From Streptomyces hygroscopicus (lineage in GTDB: Bacteria; Actinomycetota; Actinomycetes; Streptomycetales; Streptomycetaceae): a stretch of 64,000 nucleotides of DNA. The stretch is from assembly GCF_026168105.1 (NCBI RefSeq), contig NZ_LBMW01000038.1:1-64000 (forward strand), read 5' to 3'. The position numbers and the translations under genes were made by a program. Shown piece by piece: positions 25,454 through 33,472 of this stretch. The notes beneath the pieces were generated by a model. The model was not told where the DNA came from and did no database searches. It saw only the letters and a program-made list of their open reading frames with translations. Each line of letters starts with the position of its first letter. Within the stretch, counting starts at the first letter, position 1.

Positions 25454-25489
25454 GGTCACCGGGCGGTGTTGCTGAGGTCACCGGGTGGT
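25449..25489. repeat. 19-bp imperfect direct repeat upstream of hutH
   Basis: GCTGAGGTCACCGGGYGGT occurs at 25449-25467 and 25471-25489, the first copy overlapping the stop codon of the cyclase gene. It could be a regulator site for hutH, whose start is 60 bp on. Confidence 0.55.
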
Positions 25490-25549
25490 AAGGGGTCCAC
25501 CGGGCTCCCACTAGTGACATCAACGAATTCACTGCGTACGCTCCTGAAT

Positions 25550-27094
25550 ATGGATATGCACACTGTGGTGGTGGGGACGTCCGGGGTGACCGCGTCCGAC
25601 GTCCTCGCCGTGGCGCGCGTGGGCGCCCGGATCGAGATCTCCGCGGAGGCCCTGGCGGCCCTTGCGGCGGCCCGCGAGGTCGTCGACGCGCTGGCGGCGA
25701 AGCCGCAGCCCGTCTACGGGGTCAGTACCGGATTCGGCGCCCTGGCGACCCGGCACATCAGCCAGGAGCTGCGCACCCGGCTGCAGCGCAACATCGTCCG
25801 CTCACACGCGGCCGGAATGGGCCCCCGGGTCGAGCGCGAGGTCGTGCGTGCCCTGATGTTCCTGCGGCTGAAGACCGTCTGCTCGGGGCACACCGGCGTC
25901 CGCCCCGAGGTCGCGCGCACCATGGCCGACATCCTCAACGCGGGCATCACCCCGGTCGTGCACGAGTACGGCTCGCTCGGCTGCTCCGGCGACCTCGCAC
26001 CGCTGTCCCACTGTGCGCTCACGCTCATGGGCGAGGGCGACGCCGAGGGCCCCGACGGTGCCGTACGGCCCGCCGCCGAACTCCTCGCCGAGCACGGCAT
26101 CGCCCCCGTCGAACTGCACGAGAAGGAGGGCCTCGCGCTCCTCAACGGCACCGACGGCATGCTCGGCATGCTGGTCATGGCGCTGGCGGACCTGGAGCGG
26201 CTGTACAAGTCGGCCGACGTCACGGCGGCCCTGTCGCTGGAGGCGCTGCTGGGCACGGACAAGGTGCTTGCGCCCGAGCTGCACGCCATCCGCCCCCACC
26301 CCGGGCAGGGCGCGTCGGCCGCCAACATGCTGGCCGTGCTCAAGGGTTCGGGGCTGACGGGCCATCACCAGGACGACGCGCCGCGCGTCCAGGACGCCTA
26401 CTCGGTGCGGTGTGCCCCGCAGGTCGCGGGCGCCGGCCGGGACACGCTCGCGCACGCCCGCCTGGTCGCCGAGCGCGAGCTGGCGTCGGCGGTCGACAAC
26501 CCGGTGGTCCTGCCCGACGGCCGCGTCGAGTCGAACGGCAACTTCCACGGCGCCCCCGTGGCGTACGTCCTGGACTTCCTCGCCATCGCGGCGGCGGACC
26601 TGGCCTCCATCGCCGAGCGCCGCACGGACCGTCTGCTGGACAAGAACCGCTCGCACGGCCTGCCGCCGTTCCTGGCGGACGACGCGGGCGTGGACTCGGG
26701 CCTGATGATCGCCCAGTACACGCAGGCGGCGCTGGTGAGCGAGATGAAGCGGCTGGCCGTGCCGGCCTCCGCCGACTCGATCCCGTCCTCCGCGATGCAG
26801 GAGGACCACGTCTCGATGGGCTGGTCGGCGGCGCGCAAGCTGCGCACGGCGGTGGACAATCTGACCCGTGTCCTGGCGATCGAGCTGTACGCGGCGACCC
26901 GGGCCGTCGAACTCCGCGAGGGCCTGACGCCGGCGCCCGCGTCCCAGGCGGCGATCACGGCCCTGCGCAAGGCAGGCGTCGAGGGCCCCGGCCCGGACCG
27001 CTTCCTGGCCCCGGATCTCGCCGCGGCGGACGAGTTCGTGCGTACGGGGCAGCTGGTCACGGCGGTGGAAGGGGTCACCGGTCCGCTGGTGTGA
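25550..27094 (+). CDS. hutH: histidine ammonia-lyase
   Basis: A 514-residue lyase converting histidine to urocanate and ammonia, the first step of histidine use. The MIO cofactor tripeptide is Cys145-Ser146-Gly147 in GSLGCSGDLAPLSH; the Cys in place of the usual Ala is also found in the S. griseus enzyme. Other family motifs are YGVSTGFGALA, QRNIVRSHAAGMG, ALLNGTDGM and QEDHVSMGW. The start ATG at 25550 gives the MDMHTVVVG N-terminus known from S. griseus; an ATG two codons later is possible. It stands alone, without the other hut genes. Confidence 0.95.
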   Translation: MDMHTVVVGTSGVTASDVLAVARVGARIEISAEALAALAAAREVVDALAAKPQPVYGVSTGFGALATRHISQELRTRLQRNIVRSHAAGMGPRVEREVVRALMFLRLKTVCSGHTGVRPEVARTMADILNAGITPVVHEYGSLGCSGDLAPLSHCALTLMGEGDAEGPDGAVRPAAELLAEHGIAPVELHEKEGLALLNGTDGMLGMLVMALADLERLYKSADVTAALSLEALLGTDKVLAPELHAIRPHPGQGASAANMLAVLKGSGLTGHHQDDAPRVQDAYSVRCAPQVAGAGRDTLAHARLVAERELASAVDNPVVLPDGRVESNGNFHGAPVAYVLDFLAIAAADLASIAERRTDRLLDKNRSHGLPPFLADDAGVDSGLMIAQYTQAALVSEMKRLAVPASADSIPSSAMQEDHVSMGWSAARKLRTAVDNLTRVLAIELYAATRAVELREGLTPAPASQAAITALRKAGVEGPGPDRFLAPDLAAADEFVRTGQLVTAVEGVTGPLV

Positions 27095-27117
27095 GCGCCC
27101 GTGCCGACCGATTTGGG

Positions 27118-27141
27118 GGGCCGTCGTCCCGACGGCGGCCC
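27118..27141. terminator. hairpin terminator after hutH
   Basis: GGGCCGTCG (27118-27126) pairs with CGACGGCGGCCC (27130-27141) with one bulge, between the convergent hutH and LAxTG-protein genes. Confidence 0.65.
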
Positions 27142-27459
27142 TCAGGCCCCCATGCGCTCCCTGCGCACCGAGTAGGTCACGAAGCCCGCGCCCAGACACA
27201 GGAAGAGCGTGCCGCCGACCACGTACGGCGTGGTGTCCACGCTTCCCGTGTCGGCCAGTTGGGTGTCCGTCTGGGCGGTGTCCGCCGTAGCGTCCGCCCC
27301 CGCGGACGTCCGTGCGGTGAGCGAAGGCTGCTGTTCGGGCGTGTCCGGTGTCGCGTTCGCGGACGGTACGAACCACAGGGCGCCCAGCAGGGTCCCCGCG
27401 GCGGTGGCAGTCAGCAATGTCCGGCGTGTGGTGGACGACGATCGACGTGCGGCGGACAC
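27142..27459 (-). CDS. small LAxTG sortase-anchored surface protein
   Basis: A 105-residue exported protein with a signal peptide (basic start, hydrophobic stretch at about 14-32, Ala-x-Ala near 35) and a Thr/Ala/Asp-rich mature part. A C-terminal sorting signal follows: LADTG, then a hydrophobic helix (about 77-97) and a basic YSVRRERMGA tail. Streptomyces class E sortases cut LAxTG signals, so attachment to peptidoglycan is expected. The processed protein would be only about 35-40 residues, so its role is unclear. The GTG at 27459 follows AGGGGG; a longer frame upstream is unlikely. Confidence 0.78.
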   Translation of the reverse strand: MSAARRSSSTTRRTLLTATAAGTLLGALWFVPSANATPDTPEQQPSLTARTSAGADATADTAQTDTQLADTGSVDTTPYVVGGTLFLCLGAGFVTYSVRRERMGA

Positions 27460-27569
27460 GAAATACCGATCCCCCTGTGGCGCTTGCGAATTGGCCGTGT
27501 GGGGCGATGCTAGTGAAAGTCGCGGGTCGCGGGAAAGTCGCACAGCCTCCGGGCCGTACGCTGCCCGCC

Positions 27570-27923
27570 ATGAGCACTTCTGAGACATCACGGTATGTCC
27601 GCCTTCGTGCGGAACTGGTCGTCGAGGTCATCGAAGCCGACGCCGTCACCAAGGCCGCACTGGGCCGTATCGCGGACGACCCGGACATGCCCGACGGCGA
27701 GCGCGCGTACACCGAGGACGCGGTGACGGACGACCCGGCCGAGGCCATCGCGTATCTCATCGACCCGGCCGACCTGGTCGGCGAGGTACCGGGGGTCGAA
27801 CTCGTCCAGGCCTCCTGGAGCAGCGAGCAGATCGACTACGACCCCGATTCGCCGGACTGGGCCCTCGGCGTGGACGACGAGGCCGATGGCGACGAGGACG
27901 AGGAGGAGGTCGGACTCGGCTGA
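27570..27923 (+). CDS. conserved hypothetical acidic protein
   Basis: A 117-residue soluble protein with strongly acidic composition, ending in a run of Asp/Glu (DGDEDEEE). The N-terminal half has a mixed alpha/beta look (YVRLRAELVVEVIEADAV). No signal peptide, membrane helix or known motif is present. It stands between the LAxTG-protein gene (divergent) and the L,D-transpeptidase gene (same strand). From memory, similar small proteins occur at this place in other Streptomyces, supporting a real gene. Confidence 0.75.
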   Translation: MSTSETSRYVRLRAELVVEVIEADAVTKAALGRIADDPDMPDGERAYTEDAVTDDPAEAIAYLIDPADLVGEVPGVELVQASWSSEQIDYDPDSPDWALGVDDEADGDEDEEEVGLG

Positions 27924-28109
27924 CGTGCTTGGGAAAATCTTGACCCCGGGCGGCAACCGGCGCCCGGGGTCCCGTCGTCTCAAGGGACGTTCCCTTGTGT
28001 CCCGCGCGGCGCGGAGGCCACCTGCGTACCTCTCGTACGACGTGGCGTGCCCCACACCTTCGCGGAATGTGGAACGCGACGAGCCGACCGTACCGTTGAT
28101 GGTTCTCAA

Positions 28110-28152
28110 GGGGACTCGAACGGGGGTTTACGGGGACTCGAACGGGGTTTTG
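28110..28152 (+). repeat. tandem repeat in the L,D-transpeptidase leader
   Basis: GGGGACTCGAACGGGG occurs at 28110 and 28132, followed by a third partial copy (GGGGATTCGG). The block ends a few bases before the transpeptidase start region. Confidence 0.7.
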
Positions 28153-28166
28153 GGGATTCGGCAACG

Positions 28167-29432
28167 ATGGAGAAGCGTGTGATAACGGACAGTAAGCGGC
28201 GTAGGTGTCTGATGACCGCGTCCGCACTGCTCGGCGGAGTGCTGGTACTCACCGCGTGCAGCGGGGGCAACTCGGCGGCCGGTGGCAGCGGTAACGACTC
28301 CACCTCACAGGCCAAGGCCGACGCGGCGGCCGCCCAGAAGACCTCCGAGGCGCAGATCAAGATCACGCCGGCGGACGGGTCCGACAACGCGTCCATCAAC
28401 AACGCCGCCAAGGTGTCGGTCGCCAAGGGCACCCTCACCAACGTCACCATGACCACCGCGTCCGGCACCCCCGTCTCCGGCCAGATATCCGCGGACAAGA
28501 CGAGTTGGGCGCCCATCGGCCAGCTGGACCGGGCCACGACCTACAAGGTCGCCGTGACCGCCAAGGACTCCAAGGGCCGCGAGGCCCATGAGAACGCCTC
28601 GTTCACCACCGTCGCGCCGGCCCACTCCTTCATCGGCGGCTTCACGCCGGAGAGCGGCTCGACCGTCGGCGTCGGCATGCCGGTCTCGATCAACTTCGAC
28701 AAGGCGATCACCAACAAGGCCGCCGTGCAGAAGGGGATCACCGTCACTTCCAGCAGTGGTCAGGAGGTCGTCGGGCACTGGTTCGGTGCCAACCGGCTCG
28801 ACTTCCGGCCCGAGCAGTACTGGAAGGAGGACTCCACCGTCACGATGAAGCTCAACCTGGACGGCGTCCAGGGCGCGAGCGGTCTCTACGGCGTGCAGCA
28901 GAAGACGGTCACCTTCAAGATCGGCCGCAACCAGGTCTCGTACGTCGACGCGAAGACCAAGCAGATGAAGGTCACGCAGGACGGCAGGACCGTCAAGACC
29001 ATCCCGATCTCCGCCGGCGCTCCCCAGCACACCACGTACCAGGGCCAGATGGTGATCTCCGAGAAGTTCACCCAGACCCGGATGAACGGCGCGACGGTGG
29101 GCTTCAAGGACTCCGACGGCAAGGGCGAGTACGACATCAAGGACGTGCCGCACGCCATGCGTCTGACCACGTCCGGCACCTTCATCCACGGCAACTACTG
29201 GGGTGACCCGTCGGTCTTCGGCAGCGTCAACACCAGCCACGGCTGTGTCGGCCTGCAGGACAAGAAGGGCGCCAACGACCCGAGCACGCCGGCCGCGTGG
29301 TTCTACAACAACTCGATCGTCGGTGACGTCGTGGTGGTCTCCAACACCGGCGACAAGACCGTCTCGCCCGACAACGGCCTCAACGGCTGGAACATGAGCT
29401 GGGCCGAGTGGAAGGCGGGTTCGGCCGTCTGA
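28167..29432 (+). CDS. L,D-transpeptidase lipoprotein with Ig-like domains
   Basis: A 421-residue exported enzyme that forms 3-3 cross-links in peptidoglycan. It has a lipoprotein signal with lipobox LTAC, a Ser/Gly/Ala-rich spacer and two Ig-like domains (about residues 60-270). The YkuD catalytic domain follows, with HGNYWG and the active-site SHGCVGL (Cys360). The domain order matches mycobacterial LdtMt2-type enzymes. ATG 28167 is used; GTG 28179 has the better spaced GGAG. A short tandem repeat lies directly upstream. Confidence 0.93.
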   Translation: MEKRVITDSKRRRCLMTASALLGGVLVLTACSGGNSAAGGSGNDSTSQAKADAAAAQKTSEAQIKITPADGSDNASINNAAKVSVAKGTLTNVTMTTASGTPVSGQISADKTSWAPIGQLDRATTYKVAVTAKDSKGREAHENASFTTVAPAHSFIGGFTPESGSTVGVGMPVSINFDKAITNKAAVQKGITVTSSSGQEVVGHWFGANRLDFRPEQYWKEDSTVTMKLNLDGVQGASGLYGVQQKTVTFKIGRNQVSYVDAKTKQMKVTQDGRTVKTIPISAGAPQHTTYQGQMVISEKFTQTRMNGATVGFKDSDGKGEYDIKDVPHAMRLTTSGTFIHGNYWGDPSVFGSVNTSHGCVGLQDKKGANDPSTPAAWFYNNSIVGDVVVVSNTGDKTVSPDNGLNGWNMSWAEWKAGSAV

Positions 29433-29551
29433 CCCACGGTCACCACAGCCGCGTCCCCGATGCCGCCGGCCGCCCTTCCGGGCACCGGCGGCATCGGCGT
29501 CTCCGGGCCGCCGCACGGCCCGGCTGCAGCCCGGTCCAGGCTTCTGCGCGC

Positions 29552-30478
29552 TCAGGGCCGGGGTGCGGTCGTGCCCGCGCGGGTCGCGTCCGTGCCCCAG
29601 CTCGCCAGCAGCCGCAGCGCCTCCGCGGACGCGGACTCCGGCTCGGCGTGGTAGGTCACCAGCGCCAGCCCACCGTCGTCCGGCACCTTGAACGACTCGA
29701 ACTGCAGCGCAAGATCGCCGACCAGAGGATGCCGCAGCAGCTTCAGCCCGTGGCTCTTCTCCTTGACGTCGTGCGTCGCCCACAGCCGCCCGAACTCCTC
29801 GCTCTTCACCGAGAGCTCCCCGACCAGCGCGGACAGCCGCGGATCGTCCGGGTGGCACCCCGCCTCGTACCGGAGCTGGCACACGATGTCGATCGCCTTC
29901 TGCTCCCAGTCCACGAACAGGTCCTGGTACTCGGGCCGCAGGAACACCATGCGCGCCCAGTTCCGCTCCTGCTGCGGCACCTGTGACCAGTCCCCGAACA
30001 CGGCCGCGGCCATCCGGTTCCACGCGAGGATCTCCGCGCGCCGCCCCACTATGTACGCGGGGACACCGTCGAAGGAGTCCAGCAGCCAGCGCAGCGACGA
30101 CCGCACCTGCTGGGGTCGCGCGGACGGCTTCTTCTTGTGCGCCTTCGGCTTGGCCAGATGGGTCAGATGCGCGTGCTCCGCGTTGCTCAGCCGCAGCGCA
30201 CGGGCGATCGAGTCGAGCACCTCCGCGGACACGTTCCGTCCGTTGCCCTGCTCCAGGCGCGTGTAGTACGCCACGGAAACCCCGGCCAGCTGAGCCAGCT
30301 CCTCGCGCCGCAGTCCCGGCACCCGCCGGTGCCGCCCGAAGTCCGGCAGCCCCACGTCCTCGGGCTTGAGCCGGGCCCGCCGGGTGCGCAGAAACTCGCT
30401 GAGCTCGGCGCGCCGGTCCAAGGCCTGACCGGCCCCCGGGACCTCGGGTTCCGGTACGGAGTCGGGTCTTGCGTCCAT
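29552..30478 (-). CDS. MmyB-like XRE regulator
   Basis: A 308-residue regulator. The N-terminal helix-turn-helix spans about residues 28-105, including RRVPGLRREELAQLAGVSVAYY and RLEQGNGRNVS. A PAS-like MmyB ligand-binding domain (about 125-285) follows, with the family motifs GRRAEILAWN, NWARMVF and FKVPDDGGLALVTYHAEP. MmyB-type proteins bind a fatty-acid-like ligand and generally regulate a divergent dehydrogenase gene. Here the divergent neighbour is an alcohol dehydrogenase, matching that pattern. Confidence 0.93.
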   Translation of the reverse strand: MDARPDSVPEPEVPGAGQALDRRAELSEFLRTRRARLKPEDVGLPDFGRHRRVPGLRREELAQLAGVSVAYYTRLEQGNGRNVSAEVLDSIARALRLSNAEHAHLTHLAKPKAHKKKPSARPQQVRSSLRWLLDSFDGVPAYIVGRRAEILAWNRMAAAVFGDWSQVPQQERNWARMVFLRPEYQDLFVDWEQKAIDIVCQLRYEAGCHPDDPRLSALVGELSVKSEEFGRLWATHDVKEKSHGLKLLRHPLVGDLALQFESFKVPDDGGLALVTYHAEPESASAEALRLLASWGTDATRAGTTAPRP

Positions 30479-30644
30479 ACGTCCAGTATTCCTGGTCGTA
30501 CGGACGTGAACCTGACCCCGTCAGTAGTAGGACCGCTGGACGTAGGCAGAGCTGTGACCTGGGTGGGAAGCGCGGGAGCAGACAGGCTGGACGCCGTGCC
30601 CGGTGGAAGGCAGCCGGGCGCGCGACCCCTAGGAGAAACCCGGC

Positions 30645-31685
30645 ATGACCACCGTTGCTGCGTACGCCGCGCCCGCTGCCAAGGCTCCGCTCGAGCGCAC
30701 CACCATCGAGCGCCGCGAGGTCGGCGAGTTCGACGTACTGATCGACATCAAGTTCGCCGGCATCTGCCACTCGGACATCCATCAGGCCCGTGAAGGCTGG
30801 GGCGAGGCGATCTTCCCGATGGTTCCGGGTCACGAGATCGCGGGCGTCGTCGCCGAGGTCGGCTCGGGCGTCACCAAGTTCAAGGTCGGCGACCGCGTGG
30901 GCGTCGGCTGCCTGGTCGACTCCTGCCGTGAGTGCGAGAACTGCCAGGCAGGGCTGGAGCAGTACTGCCTCAAAGGCGTGACCGGCACGTACAACGCCCT
31001 CGACAAGAACGGCGAGCCCACCTACGGCGGCTACTCGCAGAAGATCGTCGTGGACGAGAACTACACCGTGCGCATCCCGGACGGCCTCTCCCTCGATGTG
31101 GCCGCCCCGCTGCTGTGCGCCGGCATCACGACCTACTCCCCGCTCCGGCACTGGAACGCGGGCCCCGGCAAGAAGGTCGCGATAGTCGGCCTGGGCGGCC
31201 TCGGCCACATGGGCGTCAAGATCGCGCACGCGATGGGCGCCGAGGTGACCGTGCTCTCGCAGTCCCTGCGCAAGCAGGAGGACGGGCTGAAGCTGGGCGC
31301 CGACCACTACCACGCCACCAGCGACCCGAAGACCTTCGAGGAACTGCGCGGCACCTTCGACCTGATCGTGTCGACCGTGTCTGCACCGCTGGACTTCGGC
31401 GCGTTCCTGTCGCTGCTGAAGACGGACGGCGCGCTGGTGAACGTGGGCGCCCCCGAGGAGCCCATCTCGCTCAACCTGTTCTCGGTGATCGGCGGCCGCA
31501 AGACCCTGGCGGGCTCCGGCATCGGCGGTATCGGCGAGACCCAGGAGATGCTCGACTTCTGTGCGCGGCACGGCATCGGCGCCGAGATCGAGCTGATCAG
31601 CGCGTCCGAGATCAACGAGGCGTACGAGCGGGTGCTGAGCAGCGATGTGCGGTACCGGTTCGTGATCGACACGGCGACCATCTGA
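30645..31685 (+). CDS. zinc-dependent NAD(P) alcohol dehydrogenase
   Basis: A 346-residue medium-chain dehydrogenase. Catalytic zinc ligands are Cys41 (GICHSD), His63-Glu64 (PGHE) and Cys158; structural zinc ligands are Cys94, Cys97, Cys100 and Cys108. The Rossmann motif is VGLGGLGHMGVK. It resembles the YahK/cinnamyl-alcohol-type aldehyde reductases that prefer NADPH, acting on a range of aldehydes. It is divergent from the MmyB-like regulator and probably controlled by it through the 166-bp shared promoter region. Confidence 0.92.
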   Translation: MTTVAAYAAPAAKAPLERTTIERREVGEFDVLIDIKFAGICHSDIHQAREGWGEAIFPMVPGHEIAGVVAEVGSGVTKFKVGDRVGVGCLVDSCRECENCQAGLEQYCLKGVTGTYNALDKNGEPTYGGYSQKIVVDENYTVRIPDGLSLDVAAPLLCAGITTYSPLRHWNAGPGKKVAIVGLGGLGHMGVKIAHAMGAEVTVLSQSLRKQEDGLKLGADHYHATSDPKTFEELRGTFDLIVSTVSAPLDFGAFLSLLKTDGALVNVGAPEEPISLNLFSVIGGRKTLAGSGIGGIGETQEMLDFCARHGIGAEIELISASEINEAYERVLSSDVRYRFVIDTATI

Positions 31686-31703
31686 GGTTCTCGCGACGAC
31701 CAC

Positions 31704-31738
31704 GTGAGGCGGCCCCCGCGGCCGCCTCACATCGTTTT
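31704..31738 (+). terminator. hairpin terminator with T tract
   Basis: An 11-bp stem (31704-31714 with 31720-31730) followed closely by TTTT, after the alcohol dehydrogenase gene. It is one of the few T-tailed terminators in the window. Confidence 0.88.
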
Positions 31739-31783
31739 AGCGTGGGAAGTGGTTCCGGCACCCATGGACAGGAGGCCCGAACG

Positions 31784-32170
31784 ATGGCTGTCGAGCTCAA
31801 CCACACGATCGTGGCCGCGCATGACAAGGAGGCGTCCGCGCGGTTCCTCGCGGATCTGCTGGGCCTGGAAGTGGCCCCCCAGTACGGCCCGTTCATCCCG
31901 GTGCAGATCCCGAACGGAGTGACGCTGGACTACATGGACGCGGCGGAGTCGATCACCCCGCAGCACTACGCGTTCCTGGTCTCCGAGGACGACTTCGACG
32001 CGATCTTCACCCGTATCCGGGCGGCGGACCTGCCGTACTGGGCGGATCCCTACCACGACCGACCCGGCGAGATCAACCACAACGACGGGGGCCGTGGAGC
32101 GTACTTCGACGATCCGAATGGCCACAGGCTGGAGATCCTGACCAGGCCCTACGGGAGCGGCCCGGACTGA
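31784..32170 (+). CDS. VOC (glyoxalase/bleomycin resistance-fold) protein
   Basis: A 128-residue protein with two beta-alpha-beta-beta-beta modules. Metal-ligand-like residues are in LNHTIV (His, about 6), HYAFLV (His) and HRLEILTRP (Glu near the end), typical of metal-dependent VOC enzymes such as lyases and dioxygenases. The substrate cannot be told. A good ribosome site (AGGAGG) precedes ATG 31784. It is flanked by a terminator on each side and so is its own unit. Confidence 0.88.
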   Translation: MAVELNHTIVAAHDKEASARFLADLLGLEVAPQYGPFIPVQIPNGVTLDYMDAAESITPQHYAFLVSEDDFDAIFTRIRAADLPYWADPYHDRPGEINHNDGGRGAYFDDPNGHRLEILTRPYGSGPD

Positions 32171-32185
32171 GCCGCCGACCACGAC

Positions 32186-32210
32186 GGCCCGCCCCGGTTC
32201 GGGGCGGGCC
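32186..32210. terminator. hairpin terminator
   Basis: A perfect 10-bp stem (32186-32195 with 32201-32210) and a 5-base loop, between the convergent VOC and DUF2637 genes. Confidence 0.85.
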
Positions 32211-32259
32211 GCTGAGCAGATCGGTCGACCGGCGGGGAGAACTTTCTCGCATCCCGGCG

Positions 32260-32985
32260 TCAGTCGTCGGCGGGCTGCTCCTTGCTGTGCGGGGCGGCAT
32301 GCCGAGGGCGGTATTTGCACGAGACCTGGCCGACGAGCTCCCGGAAACACACCAGGGCGGTGATCGGCGGAATGCCGACGACCACCATCGAGAGCAGAGA
32401 ATGCGACGAGTGGCTGATGCTCAGGATCGCCGCCGTGGCGGAGGCCACCATGACCACACCCCAGGACCGCCGGGCGGTCCGGTGCTGAACCGCCGCCCGC
32501 AGGATGGACAGAGCGGCCACGAACCACGGCCCGTACACCGTCAGCGGCCACCACTGCGCCAAGGGCGCCGGCAGCACCGTCGAGGCGATGTCCCGCAGCT
32601 GGGTGTACGAATAGGCGACGGACCAGCCCAGCATGGCCACCGCGCAGGCGGCGATGGTCGCGACCAGGACCGTGACCGGAGTGACGCTCTGGCCACTGTC
32701 GAGGGTGTGGGCCCCGGGCCGGGGCCGCCGTCGTTCCCCCCGATGGCGGTGCTGCCCGTCGAGGACGGGCGGAGCGGGGTCCACGCTCGAGACCGTGGAC
32801 AGCATCTGGGCCAGCTCCTCGTCCGGATCCCAGCCGCTCGGCGTGATGTCCGGACCGGGGGCGTTCCAGACGTGATGCGCCTCGAGGGGATCAACATCGT
32901 AAGAATGCTGTCCCAGTGCGTCATAATCGGTTCTCAGGGCGAACTGAATGTCGTAGAGGCTTGGCTCGCCTTGAAGCCTGTCCAT
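32260..32985 (-). CDS. DUF2637 membrane protein (plasmid-spread SpdB-like)
   Basis: A 241-residue protein: an acidic cytoplasmic N-terminus of about 100 residues with a basic patch, then four hydrophobic segments from about residue 101 to 220 (VLVATIAACAVAMLGW and AALSILRAAV among them). This matches DUF2637, a family common on Streptomyces conjugative plasmids and integrative elements (Spd proteins) and also scattered in chromosomes. A strong GGAGGAG ribosome site precedes ATG 32985. It follows a 57-residue gene with a 23-bp gap; the pair may be a leftover of an integrated element. Confidence 0.75.
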   Translation of the reverse strand: MDRLQGEPSLYDIQFALRTDYDALGQHSYDVDPLEAHHVWNAPGPDITPSGWDPDEELAQMLSTVSSVDPAPPVLDGQHRHRGERRRPRPGAHTLDSGQSVTPVTVLVATIAACAVAMLGWSVAYSYTQLRDIASTVLPAPLAQWWPLTVYGPWFVAALSILRAAVQHRTARRSWGVVMVASATAAILSISHSSHSLLSMVVVGIPPITALVCFRELVGQVSCKYRPRHAAPHSKEQPADD

Positions 32986-33008
32986 TCCCAGCTCCTCCGC
33001 GCCCTGGC

Positions 33009-33182
33009 TCAGGAGGCTCCGTCCAGAGCCCGCTGGTATTCACTTTCCATGTCGCTGATCTCCTTGAGGAAGTCTTCAAGAAGGTCCGAACACCCCTTGA
33101 GGCGCACGTCGCCGCCGATCAACTCGCGCCACAGGGCGGCACTCCCGACGGGGATCTGATCTTCCGGTTCGTTCCAAGTCAC
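33009..33182 (-). CDS. small hypothetical protein paired with the DUF2637 gene
   Basis: A 57-codon ORF starting VTWNEPEDQIPVG, rich in acidic residues, with an amphipathic C-terminal half (LLEDFLKEISDMESEYQRAL) likely to be helical. A GTG at 33182 (or 33188 in frame) follows AGGTG, and the gene ends 23 bp before the DUF2637 start, so they form an operon. Codon use is less GC-biased than the conserved neighbours. I do not recognise the family. Confidence 0.65.
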   Translation of the reverse strand: MTWNEPEDQIPVGSAALWRELIGGDVRLKGCSDLLEDFLKEISDMESEYQRALDGAS

Positions 33183-33472
33183 GATCACCTAACGAGCGCC
33201 ATGCGGCGTGAGGTATCCGGCATTCGGGGGAATGAATCGCTGAAGAAACGTTTTGGCTGTGTGATGACAGTACCTGGCGGATGTAATTCGGAATATCTGT
33301 GCAACCATATTTCCTTGAATAGCATTTCCTTTTGTGAGGCCCGGACGGGCCGTTCGATCCGAACGCACGCTCCACCAGGAGGTCCTCCGCGAGGACTCCG
33401 GTTGCCGCTCCCTCTCCCACCTCGTTAGCTGGAACACAGGGGCCGAGGTTCTTGGAGCGGCGAGGAGCGGCG
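33183..33472. other. low-GC divergent intergenic region
   Basis: The stretch at about 33230-33345 is clearly poorer in G+C than its surroundings (for example ATATTTCCTTGAATAG). It separates the DUF2637 operon from the baeRF gene and probably holds both promoters. No supported gene is seen here. Confidence 0.5.

Noticed and set aside
25802..27760. Long minus-strand frame over hutH
   Set aside because: Shadow of hutH; no independent coding evidence.
28305..31730. A very long minus-strand open frame over the L,D-transpeptidase and alcohol dehydrogenase genes
   Set aside because: Antisense shadow of two clear genes; composition is Arg/Gly/Asp-rich and motif-free.
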